DNA from: CBDBND01 sp965207985
GTDB lineage: Bacteria; Pseudomonadota; Alphaproteobacteria; Rhodospirillales; Rhodospirillaceae
NCBI GenBank assembly: GCA_965207985.1
Contig: CBDBND010000004.1
Span: 85,361-149,360 of the forward strand
DNA length: 64,000 nt
Reading direction: 5' to 3'
This document shows positions 35,288 to 45,777 of this stretch, piece after piece (within the stretch, counting starts at the first letter, position 1; every line of letters starts with the position of its first letter). Under the pieces are notes generated by a model, which ran no database searches, was not told the origin of the DNA, and was given only the letters and a program-made list of their open reading frames with translations. Made by a program: the position numbers and the translations under genes.

Positions 35288-37626
35288 CTAGAACGTGATA
35301 TTCGTCCTCAAACCAAAGGTCCGTTTTTCCTGCGGCACCACGCCTATACCCCGTATGGAGTTGAAGTCGAAGGCGGCACTGGTGATATCGCTTTGCGCCG
35401 TCACAGCGGCCCAGGCGCGGGTCTGGAACAGATTGCGGACAAACAACTCGACCCGCAGGTTATCGCGCGTCAGGCCGACACGGGCATGGGTCAGCAGCCA
35501 GTCCGGTCCACGGGCCAGATTGGGGTTATCCGCCCAATACTTGCCTTGGTAGATCAAGTCCAAGCGGCCGTACCAATCCCAGTTGTTATTGAATTGGTCG
35601 GGGTAGGTGGTGGCCAGGTTGGCCTGCCAATCGGGATACCTAAAGATCTTCAAGCCCTTGAAGTTGGTGATCCCGGTGGTGCGGCCAAACTGGATGCCTT
35701 CAAATTCTGTGAACTTGTTGTCGTTCCAACTGACGTTGAGCTGGGCGTCCAAGTTCTCGGTGAACGCCATGCCGGTTTCCAATTCCACTCCCCACAGCTT
35801 CTGGCTGCCTGGAACACTGATGCCCTGGTTGTTGGGGAAGGTGTTGGGAATGCGGTCTCGTTCCGAGGGCAATTCGGCGTCACGGATCCAGATGATGGTC
35901 GTACCGAACGGACGGTTCTTCCATTTGTAGTACCAGCCGGTCAGGTTGAAGCGCGCACGGCCCTCCATCAACGTCTGCTTCCAGCCGATTTCGACGGCGT
36001 CCATCTTCTGGGAAGGCGTGGCCTCGTTGAATTGGCCTTCCAACACCTGCGTCCGGATCTGATCGCATTCCGAGGCAGTCGAGGACACCCCGGTGATGGG
36101 ATTGATGTAAGGCACCAGGAATTCATCTTCACTACAGGTGGTGATGATGGCGTTGGTATTGCCGGGCAGGGTTCCCCGCGAAGCCTGGGCGTAAACGGTT
36201 GTTTCGTCCGACGGCTGGTAGCGCAAGATGAAGCGCGGGGTGAACTGATTGAATGTGTCGACAAAGACGAAGCCGGCTTCTTCAACGGTCCGTTCGTCCT
36301 GCAGATAGCGGGTTTCAATATCAAAGGTCAGTTCGTCCGTAATGTCGTAAGACGCGGACCCATAGCCGCCCAGGAAAGTAAAGGTGTAGCCGTTGTCAAA
36401 TTCATAGTCGGCATTGAGAGAGAAGCGATATTGCTCCCGCAACAGACCGATTGCATTGATATCGGGAACGCGTTTGCCGAGGTAGTCAGACGCTGCCCGG
36501 CCTCCCAGCAACTCTAGAATGGCGTTGGGTTTGGGGCCGAATTCGGAACCGCCAAAGGCCGAGTTAATGAACAGACGCGGTGTATGGAACAGCGGCTGAT
36601 TGACGGAGGTCTCATGGGACAGAAGTGTGCGAGGTCCGCGCTGGTACCCCGGTCCGTGCAACGGATAGTCGGGGCTGGCAAAGGGATGATTGGGATCGGG
36701 CTGTTCGAAATAACCAAACTTGGGTACGTCGCCGCAAATGTATTCGGTCGGGAATAAGGTTTCCTTAGCTGTACCTTCGGCGTTGAACCGTTCTACCGAG
36801 GTACCCGTGCGGGTGTCATTGAAACGCCCACGGATGACACCACCGATCGCCGGGCCGTCATCGTCCTTTTGGTAATAGGCGCGGAGTTTGACCGTCATGT
36901 TGTCGGTGGGTTCGCCGTAAATCAGACCACTGACGAAAGTGGACCTTTCCTCGCCCATTTTACCGCCGTCGGTCGCTTCCCATTCGCCGCCGCGGTGATA
37001 GAGACCTGATAAGCCCACTTTCCTTCAACAAGGGGGCCGGAGGTCAGGATGTTGCCGTCGTATTTATCGTACGATCCCAAAGAGACGTCGAGTTTGGTTT
37101 CGTATTCGTCGAGGCTTGGAGTCTTGGTGATGTAGTTGATGGCGCCGGCAAAGGTGTTGCGGCCGAAGAACGCCGACTGCGGGCCTTTGATGACCTCGAC
37201 CCGCTCCAAGTCCTGCAGGCCGACGGATGCCGCAGTACCGAGCACGTAGATGCCGTCGACAAACAGGGAGGTGGGCTGTAGGTGGTCGGCTGAACTTTGG
37301 AACACACCGCGCAACCGGATCACCGAATTGATGCGCCCGGTGATACGACCCCCGCTTTGGCGCGGGTTAAATTCCATGCCCGCCGTTTGCAGGGCCAGGT
37401 CGCTCAGGTCTTGGATACCTGCGTCCTCAATGTCCTGGGCGGTAAAGGCTGCGATGGCCAGCGGGATGTCCTGCAGGCTTTCGTCTCTCTTACGAGCCGT
37501 CACCACGATTTCTTCCAGAGTGACCTGTTGTGCCTGCGCCGTGGAATACTCCTGTGGTGCGATTGCACTCACCGCAAATGCGGCTCCGGATAGCAGTGCG
37601 AAACGGATGGATGATTTGATCGTCAT
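35288..37626 (-). pseudogene. TonB-dependent receptor, frameshifted
   Basis: The ATG at 37626 (GGGAGG upstream) opens a signal peptide, a TonB-box-like LEEIVVTARKR and a full plug (IKGPQSAFFGRNTFAGAINYITKTP). The frame runs off at 36922. The barrel continues in the next frame from 37018 to 35288, ending RTFGLRTNITF. The break is near 37000-37015, where one added base would join AYQVS to GLYHRGGEWEATDGG. Restored length is about 778 residues, normal for the family. It is either a recent pseudogene or a sequence error; no other damage is visible. Confidence 0.8.
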
Positions 37627-37838
37627 GACGGTTCCCTCCCAGAACAACACCGGTAGGACAACGCCAAAACAAAAAAGGCGTGCACACGGGCACACCTTTT
37701 TAGGATTTATGAACGGAATTTTTCAGATCGATAGAACGAATAGTTCCAATCCACAGGCCGACGCTCCCCACACCTTTTGCTTGCGATCATCACATTATCT
37801 TATTGATCGCAACCACAATGGTATGTCTGTTCAATTTC

Positions 37839-39183
37839 AAGATAACGTAAAAGATCTTTCGCACATTTTTGGGGTTGGTGGCTCCGGGTCTGGTTAGGTT
37901 GGTTTTGTTCAATCAGCCACTCCAGAAGGAAGGAGCCACCATGGAAAAGGATAACACGAAGGCATTGTCGCACGTCATACGGATTGATGACGAACGTATA
38001 CAGGATCACCTGGGCAAGGTAGTGCGGGGCAGTGTTGAGGAGACCCTGAACGCGCTATTGGACGCCGAAGCGGACCGGCTCTGCAATGCTGAGCGCTACG
38101 AACGCAGTGAGGCCCGTCGCGATACGCGGGCCGGCAGTTACGAGAGGAAGCTTCAGACACGGGCTGGCGAGGTTTCTCTGAAGGTTCCCAAGCTGCGCCG
38201 TCAGACCTTTGAGACGGCGATCATCGAGCGTTACCGGCGTCGGGAGGCATCGGTCGAAGAGGCCTTGATGGAGATGTATCTGGCCGGTGTTTCGGTACGG
38301 CGTGTGGAGGACATCACCGAGGCGTTGTGGGGCACGCGGGTTTCGCCAGGAACCGTCTCGAACCTTAACAAGAAAATCTATGAGCAGATCGACGCTTGGC
38401 GCAATAAGCCGATTGCGGGCGATCATCCCTATGTGTATGTGGACGGCATCGTCCTTAAGCGCAGTTGGGCCGGCGAAGTGCGTAATGTTTCGCTATTGGT
38501 GGCGATCGGCGTCAACCAGGAGGGCTTCCGCGAGATCTTGGGCATCGTTGAGGGTGCCAAGGAGGATAAGGCGGGATGGGGCGCATTCCTTAAGCATCTC
38601 AAGGCGCGCGGGCTGTCAGGCGTCCAGTTGGTTATCTCTGACGCCTGTCTGGGTTTGGTAGAGAGTATAGCGGAGGTCTGCCCCAAGGCCCGCTGGCAAC
38701 GCTGCGTCGTCCATTTCTACCGCAACATCTTCAGCCATGTTCCTTCGACCAAAGTGCGCGAAGTTGCCCACATGCTGAAAGCTATCCACGCCCAGGAGAG
38801 CCGAGAGGCCGCGACCAGGAAAGCCGAGGACGTTATCTTCTCTCTCAAGAGCACTAAGCTGACCACGGCAGCCGAGTTGGTCGAGAGCCACATTGAAGAG
38901 ACTTTCAGTTTCTATGCTTTCCCTGACCAGCACTGGATCAAGCTCAAGACCAACAATCCACTAGAGCGAATCATGCGCGAAATCAGACGCCGTACCCGCG
39001 TAGTCGGAGCGTTCCCTGACGGTCAATCGGCGCTCAACTTGGCTGCAGCAAGGTTAAGACACATAGCCGGAAGCAAATGGTCCCTAAAACGATACATGAA
39101 TATGAATCTACTCACGCAGCAAAGGAACACGGCCTGACCAAATCAGCCACCAGCCCAAAACAAATGTGCGAAAGATTCTGGAC
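37839..39183 (+). mobile_element. IS256-family element, full copy
   Basis: A Transposase_mut gene is bounded by inverted repeats that share ATCTTTCGCACATTT and, further in, TTGGTGGCT or CTGGTGGCT. The left limit is set at 37839, where identity with the truncated copy at 52353-53254 begins. The right limit is estimated from the repeat. I could not identify the usual 8-9 bp target duplication, so each border is uncertain by several bases. Confidence 0.75.
37941..39137 (+). CDS. IS256-family transposase
   Basis: 398 residues from the ATG at 37941, chosen for the strong AAGGAAGGAG just upstream; the open frame also extends 24 codons earlier. It is a mutator-type DDE transposase, with catalytic Asp in YVYVDGIVLKRSW (about residue 173), Asp in VISDACLGL (about 238), and Glu in the C-terminal LERIMREIRRRTRVVGAFPDG segment. 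It appears intact. The truncated second copy in the window shares its first 260 or so residues. Confidence 0.9.
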   Translation: MEKDNTKALSHVIRIDDERIQDHLGKVVRGSVEETLNALLDAEADRLCNAERYERSEARRDTRAGSYERKLQTRAGEVSLKVPKLRRQTFETAIIERYRRREASVEEALMEMYLAGVSVRRVEDITEALWGTRVSPGTVSNLNKKIYEQIDAWRNKPIAGDHPYVYVDGIVLKRSWAGEVRNVSLLVAIGVNQEGFREILGIVEGAKEDKAGWGAFLKHLKARGLSGVQLVISDACLGLVESIAEVCPKARWQRCVVHFYRNIFSHVPSTKVREVAHMLKAIHAQESREAATRKAEDVIFSLKSTKLTTAAELVESHIEETFSFYAFPDQHWIKLKTNNPLERIMREIRRRTRVVGAFPDGQSALNLAAARLRHIAGSKWSLKRYMNMNLLTQQRNTA

Positions 39184-39565
39184 ACTACCGGAACCTGTCC
39201 CTTTCGAAAGCCTTATCCGCACTTGGACGGTCTGCGTCAAGGAGACCGGCGGATGAGGTTTTCACAAGGGACAGCTTGGGAAATCCATTCAGAAAGTCCT
39301 AACACTCGTGATGCTGCACGGGCGCGCGGTCCTCGAATACGACCTGTCGCTTGATCAAGGAGCCGATGACCACGATCTCTTCGATGGCGGGTTCGCCGAC
39401 CTCGGACGCAGTTTGCCCAAGCGCAGGGAAAGATTCGAGGACGGTAAAAAGGTCCAACAAACCGTCGGCATTGGGTATGCGAAACCACCGATCACACCCG
39501 CGAACGCGCCTTCATGACGGACAAATTCAGCTTGTCATTAGCTGGCAAGAGCGGGCCTGTCGTTC
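39184..39565. other. Non-coding gap with an 18-bp repeat
   Basis: I see no gene here. CCTGTCCCTTTCGAAAGC at 39194-39211, next to the IS256 right end, also occurs at 523-540, shortly before IS copy 1. Its core CTTTCGAAAG is a palindrome. Otherwise nothing is recognised in this stretch. Confidence 0.4.
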
Positions 39566-41401
39566 TCAGAATTGCCTGCGCAAGGTTGCGCCGAGGGTCC
39601 TTGGCTCGCCCAGGAATGCATTGAAGGTCTGCGTTGAACCGGGACCTGTGCCCCTGCCTTGTATTGGCGCATCAAAGGCGATCTGTATGTAGTCCTTGTC
39701 TAACAGGTTCTTGCCCCACAGTTCAAAGCGCCAAGACCCGTCAATGTCGCCGATGCCTAAGCGTCCGTTCATAACTGCAAATCCCTCCTGGATCTTCTCG
39801 ATATCCAGGTCCGAGCCCGTATTGTAGCTACTCATATAACGTGCATCGAAATGGATAAAACCCAGCAGTTTCCGGGTAATACCCTTCTCATAGGTGGCGG
39901 CGCCAGTGAGTGTCCATTCCGGGGCGTTTGTAAGCTGGTTTCCGGCTAACGTCGCATTGGAAATGTTTTTGCCGTATTGCGTATCTGCATAGGTCAGGCC
40001 CGCGTTTACGGTTAGGCCTTCTGTTACCAAGGCCGTAGTTTCCATTTCAATCCCGCGAGATTTTACTTTCTCTAGATTAGCGACGACAAATTGGATACCT
40101 GTGAATGTGATGAGCTGAAAGTTCTTGAAGTCCATGTAGAACAAGGTCGTATTGAAGATCGTCTTCTGGCCGAACAGACCGAACTTGCCGCCAACCTCAA
40201 AAGAATCAACAATTTCTGGCTCGAATTGCAGACCCGCAACTGTAGGAATGGCACCGAACAGCGGGTTTGCAAGGCCAGCGCGGTCCAGATTATAGCCTCC
40301 ACCCTTGTAGCCACGAGCGTAACTGGCGTAGACCAGATCGTTATCATTGAGGGTGTATGCCACCTTTCCAGTGCCTGACCATTTCGTCTCTTTACGGCTT
40401 CCGACATACACACCGTCATAGAAGGGATTAAAAGACGGTAGACACGGCAGTCCGATTATTGTTGGAACCGAGGCCGCCGGTAGGAGCCCCATGGCCGCCG
40501 CTTCCTGCACTTTGGCAACAAAAGACAAAGTGCAGGCCCGGTTATTGCTGAGTAGAGTAGCGTCAAGGTCCTTGGTTTCTTCGGTGTATCGCAGACCTGC
40601 TGTAAGCGCAAAATTGCCAGTAAGATCCACCGTGTTGTGGGTGAACGCCGCCCAACTCTCCGATTCCTGCAGGAAATGATCCAGGGCAGCGCCGTCACCC
40701 TTAAGAAATACATTTCCTGGCGCTAAGCCAGTGAACTGAGAATAAAATCCGCTGAATGAAATACCCGAAACAAGACCGTTGATGTATCTCTCAAAGTCTG
40801 CGCCTGTGCGGATTGAATCCTTCAGGCTGAGGTCCTCATTGCTATAGTAAAACCCAACAAGCCAATCGGCCATTTCTGACTCGCGTTGAAAGTGGACCTC
40901 TTGGGTCAAAGTCTCAAACCCTTGGACAAATCCATTTTGGTCCCGGAAAAGAATATCCACGTTGGTAAAGTCGATATCCTGACTGCGTGCTACCTGCCAG
41001 TCACGGTAAGCCGTTATAGAAGTTATTGTCCCGAACCGCGTATCCCAGCCGATCTCAGCCGAAAGACCCCACTCTTCCACATCTTCTTGATAGCCTTGAT
41101 CGGCATTGACGGACGCTTTGCGGTCGAATGGATCGCTAGTCAGCATACCACCCAGGGCCGCTATAAGCGCCTGAGTCGGTCCTGGAACAAGGGTCACCGC
41201 CGCACAACATTGCTCTTGCCGGTCTGAGTAGTCCGCTATAAGACGAACTCTTGAACTGTCGTTTGGTTCCCATAGCAATTGACCTCGAACTAGCACACGA
41301 TCTCTGTCGTTGTAGTACCGACCAGTGGCGATATCCTCGACAAATCCGTCCCGTTTGCTGAACACGGCGTCGACACGACCCGCCAGAAGATTCTCAACTA
41401 G
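39566..41401 (-). pseudogene. TonB-dependent receptor, barrel only (N-terminus lost)
   Basis: About 610 residues of receptor barrel, from LVENLLAGRVDAVFSKRDGFVED to the terminal LGATLRRQF, with the TonB C-terminal region motif SYARGYKGGGYNLDRAG. There is no signal peptide, TonB box or plug. An IS5-type element interrupts the coding strand at 41402-42919. Beyond it the same frame continues for only a few codons before a TGA near 42951, with no receptor-like sequence. The plug was therefore lost by an earlier event and the IS inserted into an already decapitated gene. Confidence 0.75.
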
Positions 41402-41742
41402 CAGGCTGCTGAAAAAGTGGCTGGTTCGGCTTTGAGGGTGGCCTTATCGCCGAGATGATAGGCGAACTCAATCTCCAACGATCCGTCGTCGAGGAGTTCG
41501 GCCGATCCTGAACCGTTGACTTCGTCCATCTCGTCGAAGCCGGCCCAGGTGAAGAACACGATGGATCGGCCGTATTCCAGGTCGAGGCTGGCGTTCAGAG
41601 CGCCGAAGGCGATCTCGCCGTGACCATCTTCGCGAATGACCAGCACGGCGGGCCCGTCGAGGTCGAGATAGCCGCGGTCCCACAGGTTGGCCTCGACGAT
41701 CCGCCACCGGCCGATCAGCTGGCAGGCCACCGGTGCCGTCAT
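41398..41742 (-). CDS. IS passenger gene, small acidic protein of unknown function
   Basis: 114 residues, MTAPVACQLIGRWRIVEANLW onward, beta-rich and acidic (GHGEIAFGALNASLDLEYG, FFTWAGFDEMDEVNGSGSAELLDDGSLEIEFAYH). It starts within the transposase stop (ATGA overlap), so it is translationally coupled to it. It ends exactly at the IS border: the last sense codon TGC takes its C, and the stop TAG its three bases, from the duplicated CTAG target site. I recall similar proteins only next to such transposases. The role is unknown, perhaps in transposition control or host benefit. Confidence 0.7.
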   Translation of the reverse strand: MTAPVACQLIGRWRIVEANLWDRGYLDLDGPAVLVIREDGHGEIAFGALNASLDLEYGRSIVFFTWAGFDEMDEVNGSGSAELLDDGSLEIEFAYHLGDKATLKAEPATFSAAC

Positions 41743-42919
41743 GGCACGGGCTCCGCCAGCAGCTTGGGGAGCCTGACCAGGTTGTAGGCGGCGGCGGTCA
41801 GTTCGAACATCCAGCCGACCCTTTTGATGCCCTTGTGCCGGGTCTTGGCCAGCCCGCCGGTGGTCTTGATCCAGCCGAAGCTCTCCTCGATGCGCTTGCG
41901 GATGCGCAGGCTGGCGGCGTAGCCGGAATGGCGCATGGTGCGGCCGTCAATGGAGGTGCGCCGCCGCTTGCCGGTCTTGGTTACATGGTCGTCGCGGGCG
42001 ATGTGCGGGGTGATCCGACGCGCCCGCAAGGCCTCGACGTAGGCCGCCACGTCATAGGCCTTGTCCGCGCCCAGCGTGATCCGCCGCCGTCCCGGGCGAT
42101 GGGCATCGAGAAGCGCCAGGGCGGCTTCGCGTTCCGCCGTGCCGGTGGCCCGGGTCAGGCAGGCCCCGACCAGGAGCCCGTTGCGGTTCTCCATTAACAC
42201 GTGGCCCATGAAGGCCATACGCGAGGACTGGCCATTCCCCTTGCGGTACAGCCGGGCGTCGGGATCGGTCGTCGAGGCATGGGTCTCGTTGGACCGCTTC
42301 TCGCCGTGGAAGGTCCTCTCCGAGTTGCGCCCCGGCCCCGGCGGCTCGTCGCCGCCGTCCTTGGGGCGGAAGCTCTTGATCGACGCCCAGGCCTCGATCA
42401 GCGTCCCGTCCACGGAAAAGTGATCGTCCGACAGCAGGCCGCGCCGACGCGCCTGCTCCACAACCACCGCCAGGAACCTCCGCGCAACCTCTCCATCCAG
42501 CAGCCGGTCGCGGTTCTTGCTGAACGTCGTCGCATCCCACACCGCACTGTCCATCGACAATCCGACGAACCAACGGAACAACAGGTTGTAATCCATCTGC
42601 TCCATCAGCTGACGTTCCGAGCGGATTGAGTAAAAGGCCTGTAACAGGAGCGCACGCAACAGCTTCTCCGGCGGGATCGAGGGACGCCCGATCTTCGAAT
42701 ACAACCCCTCGAAATCCGGCGACATAAGCTCCAGCGCCTCATCAACCAGCCCACGGATCAGGCGAAGCGGATGCGTCGCCGGAACACGAGCCTCGCAGCT
42801 CACATAAGAAAAAAGACCCTCCGTCCGATCGTCGCCTCCACGCATTACTTCCTCCATGCAATCAACAAAGAGAAAGAATCATTCCAAAGCCTCAAAAGGA
42901 AGACTTTTTCAGCAGCCTG
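41402..42919 (-). mobile_element. IS5-family-like element with passenger gene (1518 bp)
   Basis: It is bounded by perfect 17-bp inverted repeats CAGGCTGCTGAAAAAGT and flanked by a 4-bp duplication CTAG (41398-41401 and 42920-42923). A palindromic CTAG target agrees with the YTAR preference of the IS5 subgroup. It contains two overlapping genes on the minus strand, transposase then passenger. The perfect ends and duplication suggest a recent insertion. Confidence 0.9.
41739..42857 (-). CDS. IS5-family-like transposase (DUF772 plus DDE)
   Basis: 372 residues. The N-terminal DUF772 region has RPSIPPEKLLRALLLQAFYSIRSERQLMEQMDYNLLFRWFVGL (about residues 58-100). The catalytic part has DGTLIEAWAS (about 150), GADKAYD (about 266) and a C-terminal RIEESFGWIKTTGGLAKTRHKG with the last Glu. 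The first methionine may be Met5 (MRGGDD), the usual family start. It is coupled to the downstream passenger gene by a 4-bp overlap. It appears intact. Confidence 0.9.
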   Translation of the reverse strand: MEEVMRGGDDRTEGLFSYVSCEARVPATHPLRLIRGLVDEALELMSPDFEGLYSKIGRPSIPPEKLLRALLLQAFYSIRSERQLMEQMDYNLLFRWFVGLSMDSAVWDATTFSKNRDRLLDGEVARRFLAVVVEQARRRGLLSDDHFSVDGTLIEAWASIKSFRPKDGGDEPPGPGRNSERTFHGEKRSNETHASTTDPDARLYRKGNGQSSRMAFMGHVLMENRNGLLVGACLTRATGTAEREAALALLDAHRPGRRRITLGADKAYDVAAYVEALRARRITPHIARDDHVTKTGKRRRTSIDGRTMRHSGYAASLRIRKRIEESFGWIKTTGGLAKTRHKGIKRVGWMFELTAAAYNLVRLPKLLAEPVP

Positions 42920-42923
42920 CTAG

Positions 42924-43389
42924 TTCTTGATTCTGTTTCGAACGCAGTCACATAGAGTCCTCTTATGAGTGTACTGTCGCGACCTGTTCGACTAAGGATG
43001 CTTCTTTTGAAGCGGCCTACTCCTGACCAAGTTTGGTTGACCTGTCAGTCATGTGCGGAACGATAAGACCGAAATTGGAAAATTGTCAAACATACCCATT
43101 ATTTAAAGATTGAACGCTTGTTCCGGATGGTTCTAGCGAGGTCCCGGCGGACGATGGAACGGACTTTTTTGTCGTCGCCGGCGGCGCCGCCTTCTTCCGT
43201 CACGAGCCACTATGGCCACTCGCCGAAATCAGGTCGCGTTTCAATTGCGCCTGAATTACTGGCGGTTATACACCTCACGCAACCTGACTCTAGTTATAGT
43301 GTGCTTTTCTGCGGCCTTGGGGGCATACCACATATTGTGGCCGCGATTCTCCCCTTGATGCATTGGCGCGGGGATAGCAGCATGGGGGG
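42924..43389. other. Non-coding gap right of the IS5-family-like element
   Basis: The first 28 bp continue the decapitated receptor frame (SKQNQE before ELVEN) up to a stop. After that I recognise nothing. Short open frames up to 43492 lack family features. Confidence 0.45.
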
Positions 43390-43755
43390 ATGTGGAAGAC
43401 TGTCATATCAAGCCCGTGGATCGGTGTCGTTAGCTTGGTTGTCGGCATACCTGGCTTGTTGGACGATGCCGGCACGTGGAAAGACTGGATAAATCTCATG
43501 GGACCTGGATGGTCGGGCGTTTTCGTTGGCATCGGAGCAACCTTACTGTTTTTGTGGGTGATTAATACGCTTCCTAGTTATGCGAGTAATATCAGGAAGT
43601 GGATTTTTGCGGCGATGGGATTGGGAAACGTCGTGAAAAGCTCTGAAGTCACGGAGCTGAAGCTTTTGACGCGATCTGAATTTGACGCCCTGAAAACACG
43701 GGAGCCTGGCATCATTTACTTTGTTTCATCCAAAGAGAATGGGAGTGGATGCTAG
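43390..43755 (+). CDS. Small membrane protein of unknown function
   Basis: A 121-residue protein with GGGGGG just before the ATG. It has two hydrophobic segments (WIGVVSLVVGIPGLL at about residues 10-24 and WSGVFVGIGATLLFLWVI at about 41-58), then a cytoplasmic or periplasmic tail with ELKLLTRSEFDALKTREPGIIYFVS. No family is recognised. It stands alone between mobile DNA and a long gap, so its reality rests on the ribosome site and the sensible layout. Confidence 0.5.
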   Translation: MWKTVISSPWIGVVSLVVGIPGLLDDAGTWKDWINLMGPGWSGVFVGIGATLLFLWVINTLPSYASNIRKWIFAAMGLGNVVKSSEVTELKLLTRSEFDALKTREPGIIYFVSSKENGSGC

Positions 43756-45019
43756 CCACAACATCTAGTATGCCAGTTTATGCTCCTATATGTAGGGCCA
43801 GTTGCGTGAGGTGCATAACCGCGGAATTACTTGTGCCAAACTCCCGGCAGTTGCCAATTATTGTCCCCATCACATTTTTTCAGTTGGAAAAATTTTTGGG
43901 AAAATTTTTTTGAGGCTATGGCCAGGAGGCAGGATATATAAGCGAAGGGGGATACCCGTGTTCATGGTGCGGGGGTGGGGTCAAAATACGACCAAATGCT
44001 GCGTCGGGTCTCTATGCTCGTTTGGGCTGCAATACACACGGTCATACGAATATTGATGACGAGACCCCGGCACTCGGATGCCCGTCGAGCATGGTACGGA
44101 GTGCATGTTGACCTGTGTTGTGGTCCGTATTCGAGGGCTGTGCAGCCATCGGAAGCGGCGGTGTGCGAAACATGAGTGCCAAAGGTTAAGACCCTGATCC
44201 ATGATCGCGCTTTGGTATTGCGCCCCATCGACCGTCCGGATGGTCAAGGCCGCGTTCTTGCCTGGCTTGGGACCTTTCTCTGCGCTGTCGGGCTGTTTTT
44301 CAGCACAATTCACTGTTTTCACAGCCTTTCCACAACCCGCGCAACATTATGACGCAAAATAAGGCCCGTGGAGTGCCCATCAAGAACCCGGCCGGTATGG
44401 CCGTGCCCCTATGTTCGGCCATTCTCGGCAATGATGTCCCGCTCTCAAAGGGCAAGCCAGTCCTGACCTAACGCCACGGATCTGCCGCGGCCACATTACC
44501 GGCATGGTCCCGTGTACGGGTGCCAATCTTTGGTCCGTGCCAAGCCTTATATCCTGCCGGTTAGGGTTCATGGGGGATTCCTCAAAGTGGCAACCGTAAC
44601 ACCGTAACAAGTGAGGATTTCTGGGGGTTTCCGGGATTTTTGCTGCCCCCTGAGTTCTAGGCGACGTTCTGCGCCTAGTGTTTCCGTTGCTTGATTAACG
44701 AAGCATGAATCGTATTGGTTGCATTCGAAAAGGCGTGAATTTCTCTCAAAAAGGGAAATTTCTATGGCTTTGTGGCCAAGGTTCAGACCCATCCAAAACC
44801 GACGGAAACTGCGAATCGGGTCTTTTTTTGGCAGTTTTCTGCGGTTCTGAGGCAGTTATACAGCAACCACCGCGGCCGCAGGGTCTAGCTGGGACCGTCC
44901 GTGGGTTATTCCAGTTCAATCGTGAGATCAGGAATCGCAGTTTTTCTGCAGCCGAGATAGATTACGGCGCGCCAGGCTGTAAATCTGGCAGAACCAAAGA
45001 ATTGATGGGGACACAAACT
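43756..45019. other. Long stretch without recognised genes
   Basis: About 1.26 kb with no reading frame I can support on either strand. Base composition drifts and short frames show no family signal. It may hold decayed DNA or non-coding RNA. The part just before 45020 should contain the promoter of the DUF1508 protein. A tRNA-Tyr-like anticodon arm near 44971-44988 was examined and rejected. Confidence 0.4.
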
Positions 45020-45715
45020 ATGGCCACACCCAGAACCAGCCCACGGTCCGCACGCACGGTGCGCACCGTCAAACCCAAGGCAGGCACCGCCAAGGTTAAA
45101 GCCAAGAGAAAGACCAAAGCCCGGCCAAAGGCTGCTCCTAAAAGCAAAGTGAAAGCGGCCAGGAAAACACCTCCGTCTGCAGCCAAGGCATCAGCAAAAC
45201 TAAGGGGCATGGCGCAACAAGCCCGTAAGGCGGCAGGTCCGGAAATTCAACGGCTGAAGAAGGCCTCGGTCAAAGTCGAAGCCAGACTGAAGGAAGTATC
45301 CAAGACGGTGGCGTCCAAACTCGCCGACTTTGAAGATATCGCCGAGCAGCAACTCAAATCAGAAAAGAACAAGGCGCGTCTCGACAAAATCGAAAAAGAT
45401 GTCGGGCGTCTGATCTCTTCGGCGGATCAGCAGTTCGGCAAAGCCCGGGTGGCGCTGGACAAAGAACTCAAAGACATCAAGTCACAGCTCGAAAAGTCGG
45501 CTGAGAAGGTCATCCCGGCCGCGAAGGAGCGCATTTCAGCGCTTGTTGCCGACCTTGGCAGTGATGACACCTGGGAATTCTATACGGAAAAATCAGGCAA
45601 GTGGCGCTGGCGGCTCAAGGACGGCGACGGCAAGACCGTCGGAGCGTCTAACAAGGCGTTTAAGACACGCGCCGAATGCACCGCCAACGCCAAACGCCTC
45701 CGATTTAGAGGTTAA
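45020..45715 (+). CDS. Histone-H1-like basic protein with C-terminal DUF1508 domain
   Basis: 231 residues from the ATG at 45020 (GGGGA 8 bases upstream); an ATG five codons earlier is possible. Residues 1-60 are a Lys/Ala/Pro tail like bacterial H1-type nucleoid proteins (KVKAKRKTKARPKAAPKSK). Residues 65-180 form a charged helical or coiled-coil region (VEARLKEVSKTVASKLADFEDIAEQQLKSEK). Residues 187-231 match DUF1508/YegP (WEFYTEKSGKWRWRLKDGDGKTV, SNKAFKTRAEC). It probably binds DNA through the basic tail; the DUF1508 role is unknown. A strong terminator follows at once. Confidence 0.8.
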   Translation: MATPRTSPRSARTVRTVKPKAGTAKVKAKRKTKARPKAAPKSKVKAARKTPPSAAKASAKLRGMAQQARKAAGPEIQRLKKASVKVEARLKEVSKTVASKLADFEDIAEQQLKSEKNKARLDKIEKDVGRLISSADQQFGKARVALDKELKDIKSQLEKSAEKVIPAAKERISALVADLGSDDTWEFYTEKSGKWRWRLKDGDGKTVGASNKAFKTRAECTANAKRLRFRG

Positions 45716-45730
45716 GGTCGAAGCAAAAAA

Positions 45731-45752
45731 AACCCGGTGTTACAGCCGGGTT
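45731..45752. terminator. Bidirectional rho-independent terminator
   Basis: A 7-bp stem AACCCGG/CCGGGTT with an 8-base loop has A8 on the left and T6 on the right, so it works in both directions. It sits between the DUF1508 gene stop and the convergent small gene stop. Confidence 0.85.
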
Positions 45753-45777
45753 TTTTAACGAACATTGCGCAGGGCTT

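Noticed and set aside
35393..36517. 374-codon open frame on the plus strand
   Set aside because: It is antisense to the barrel of the frameshifted TonB receptor and shows no family features.
44960..45003. tRNA-Tyr-like anticodon arm (CCAGGCTGTAAATCTGG)
   Set aside because: The 5-bp stem and GTA in the loop are suggestive, but no acceptor stem, D arm or TTCGA-type T arm can be found around it.
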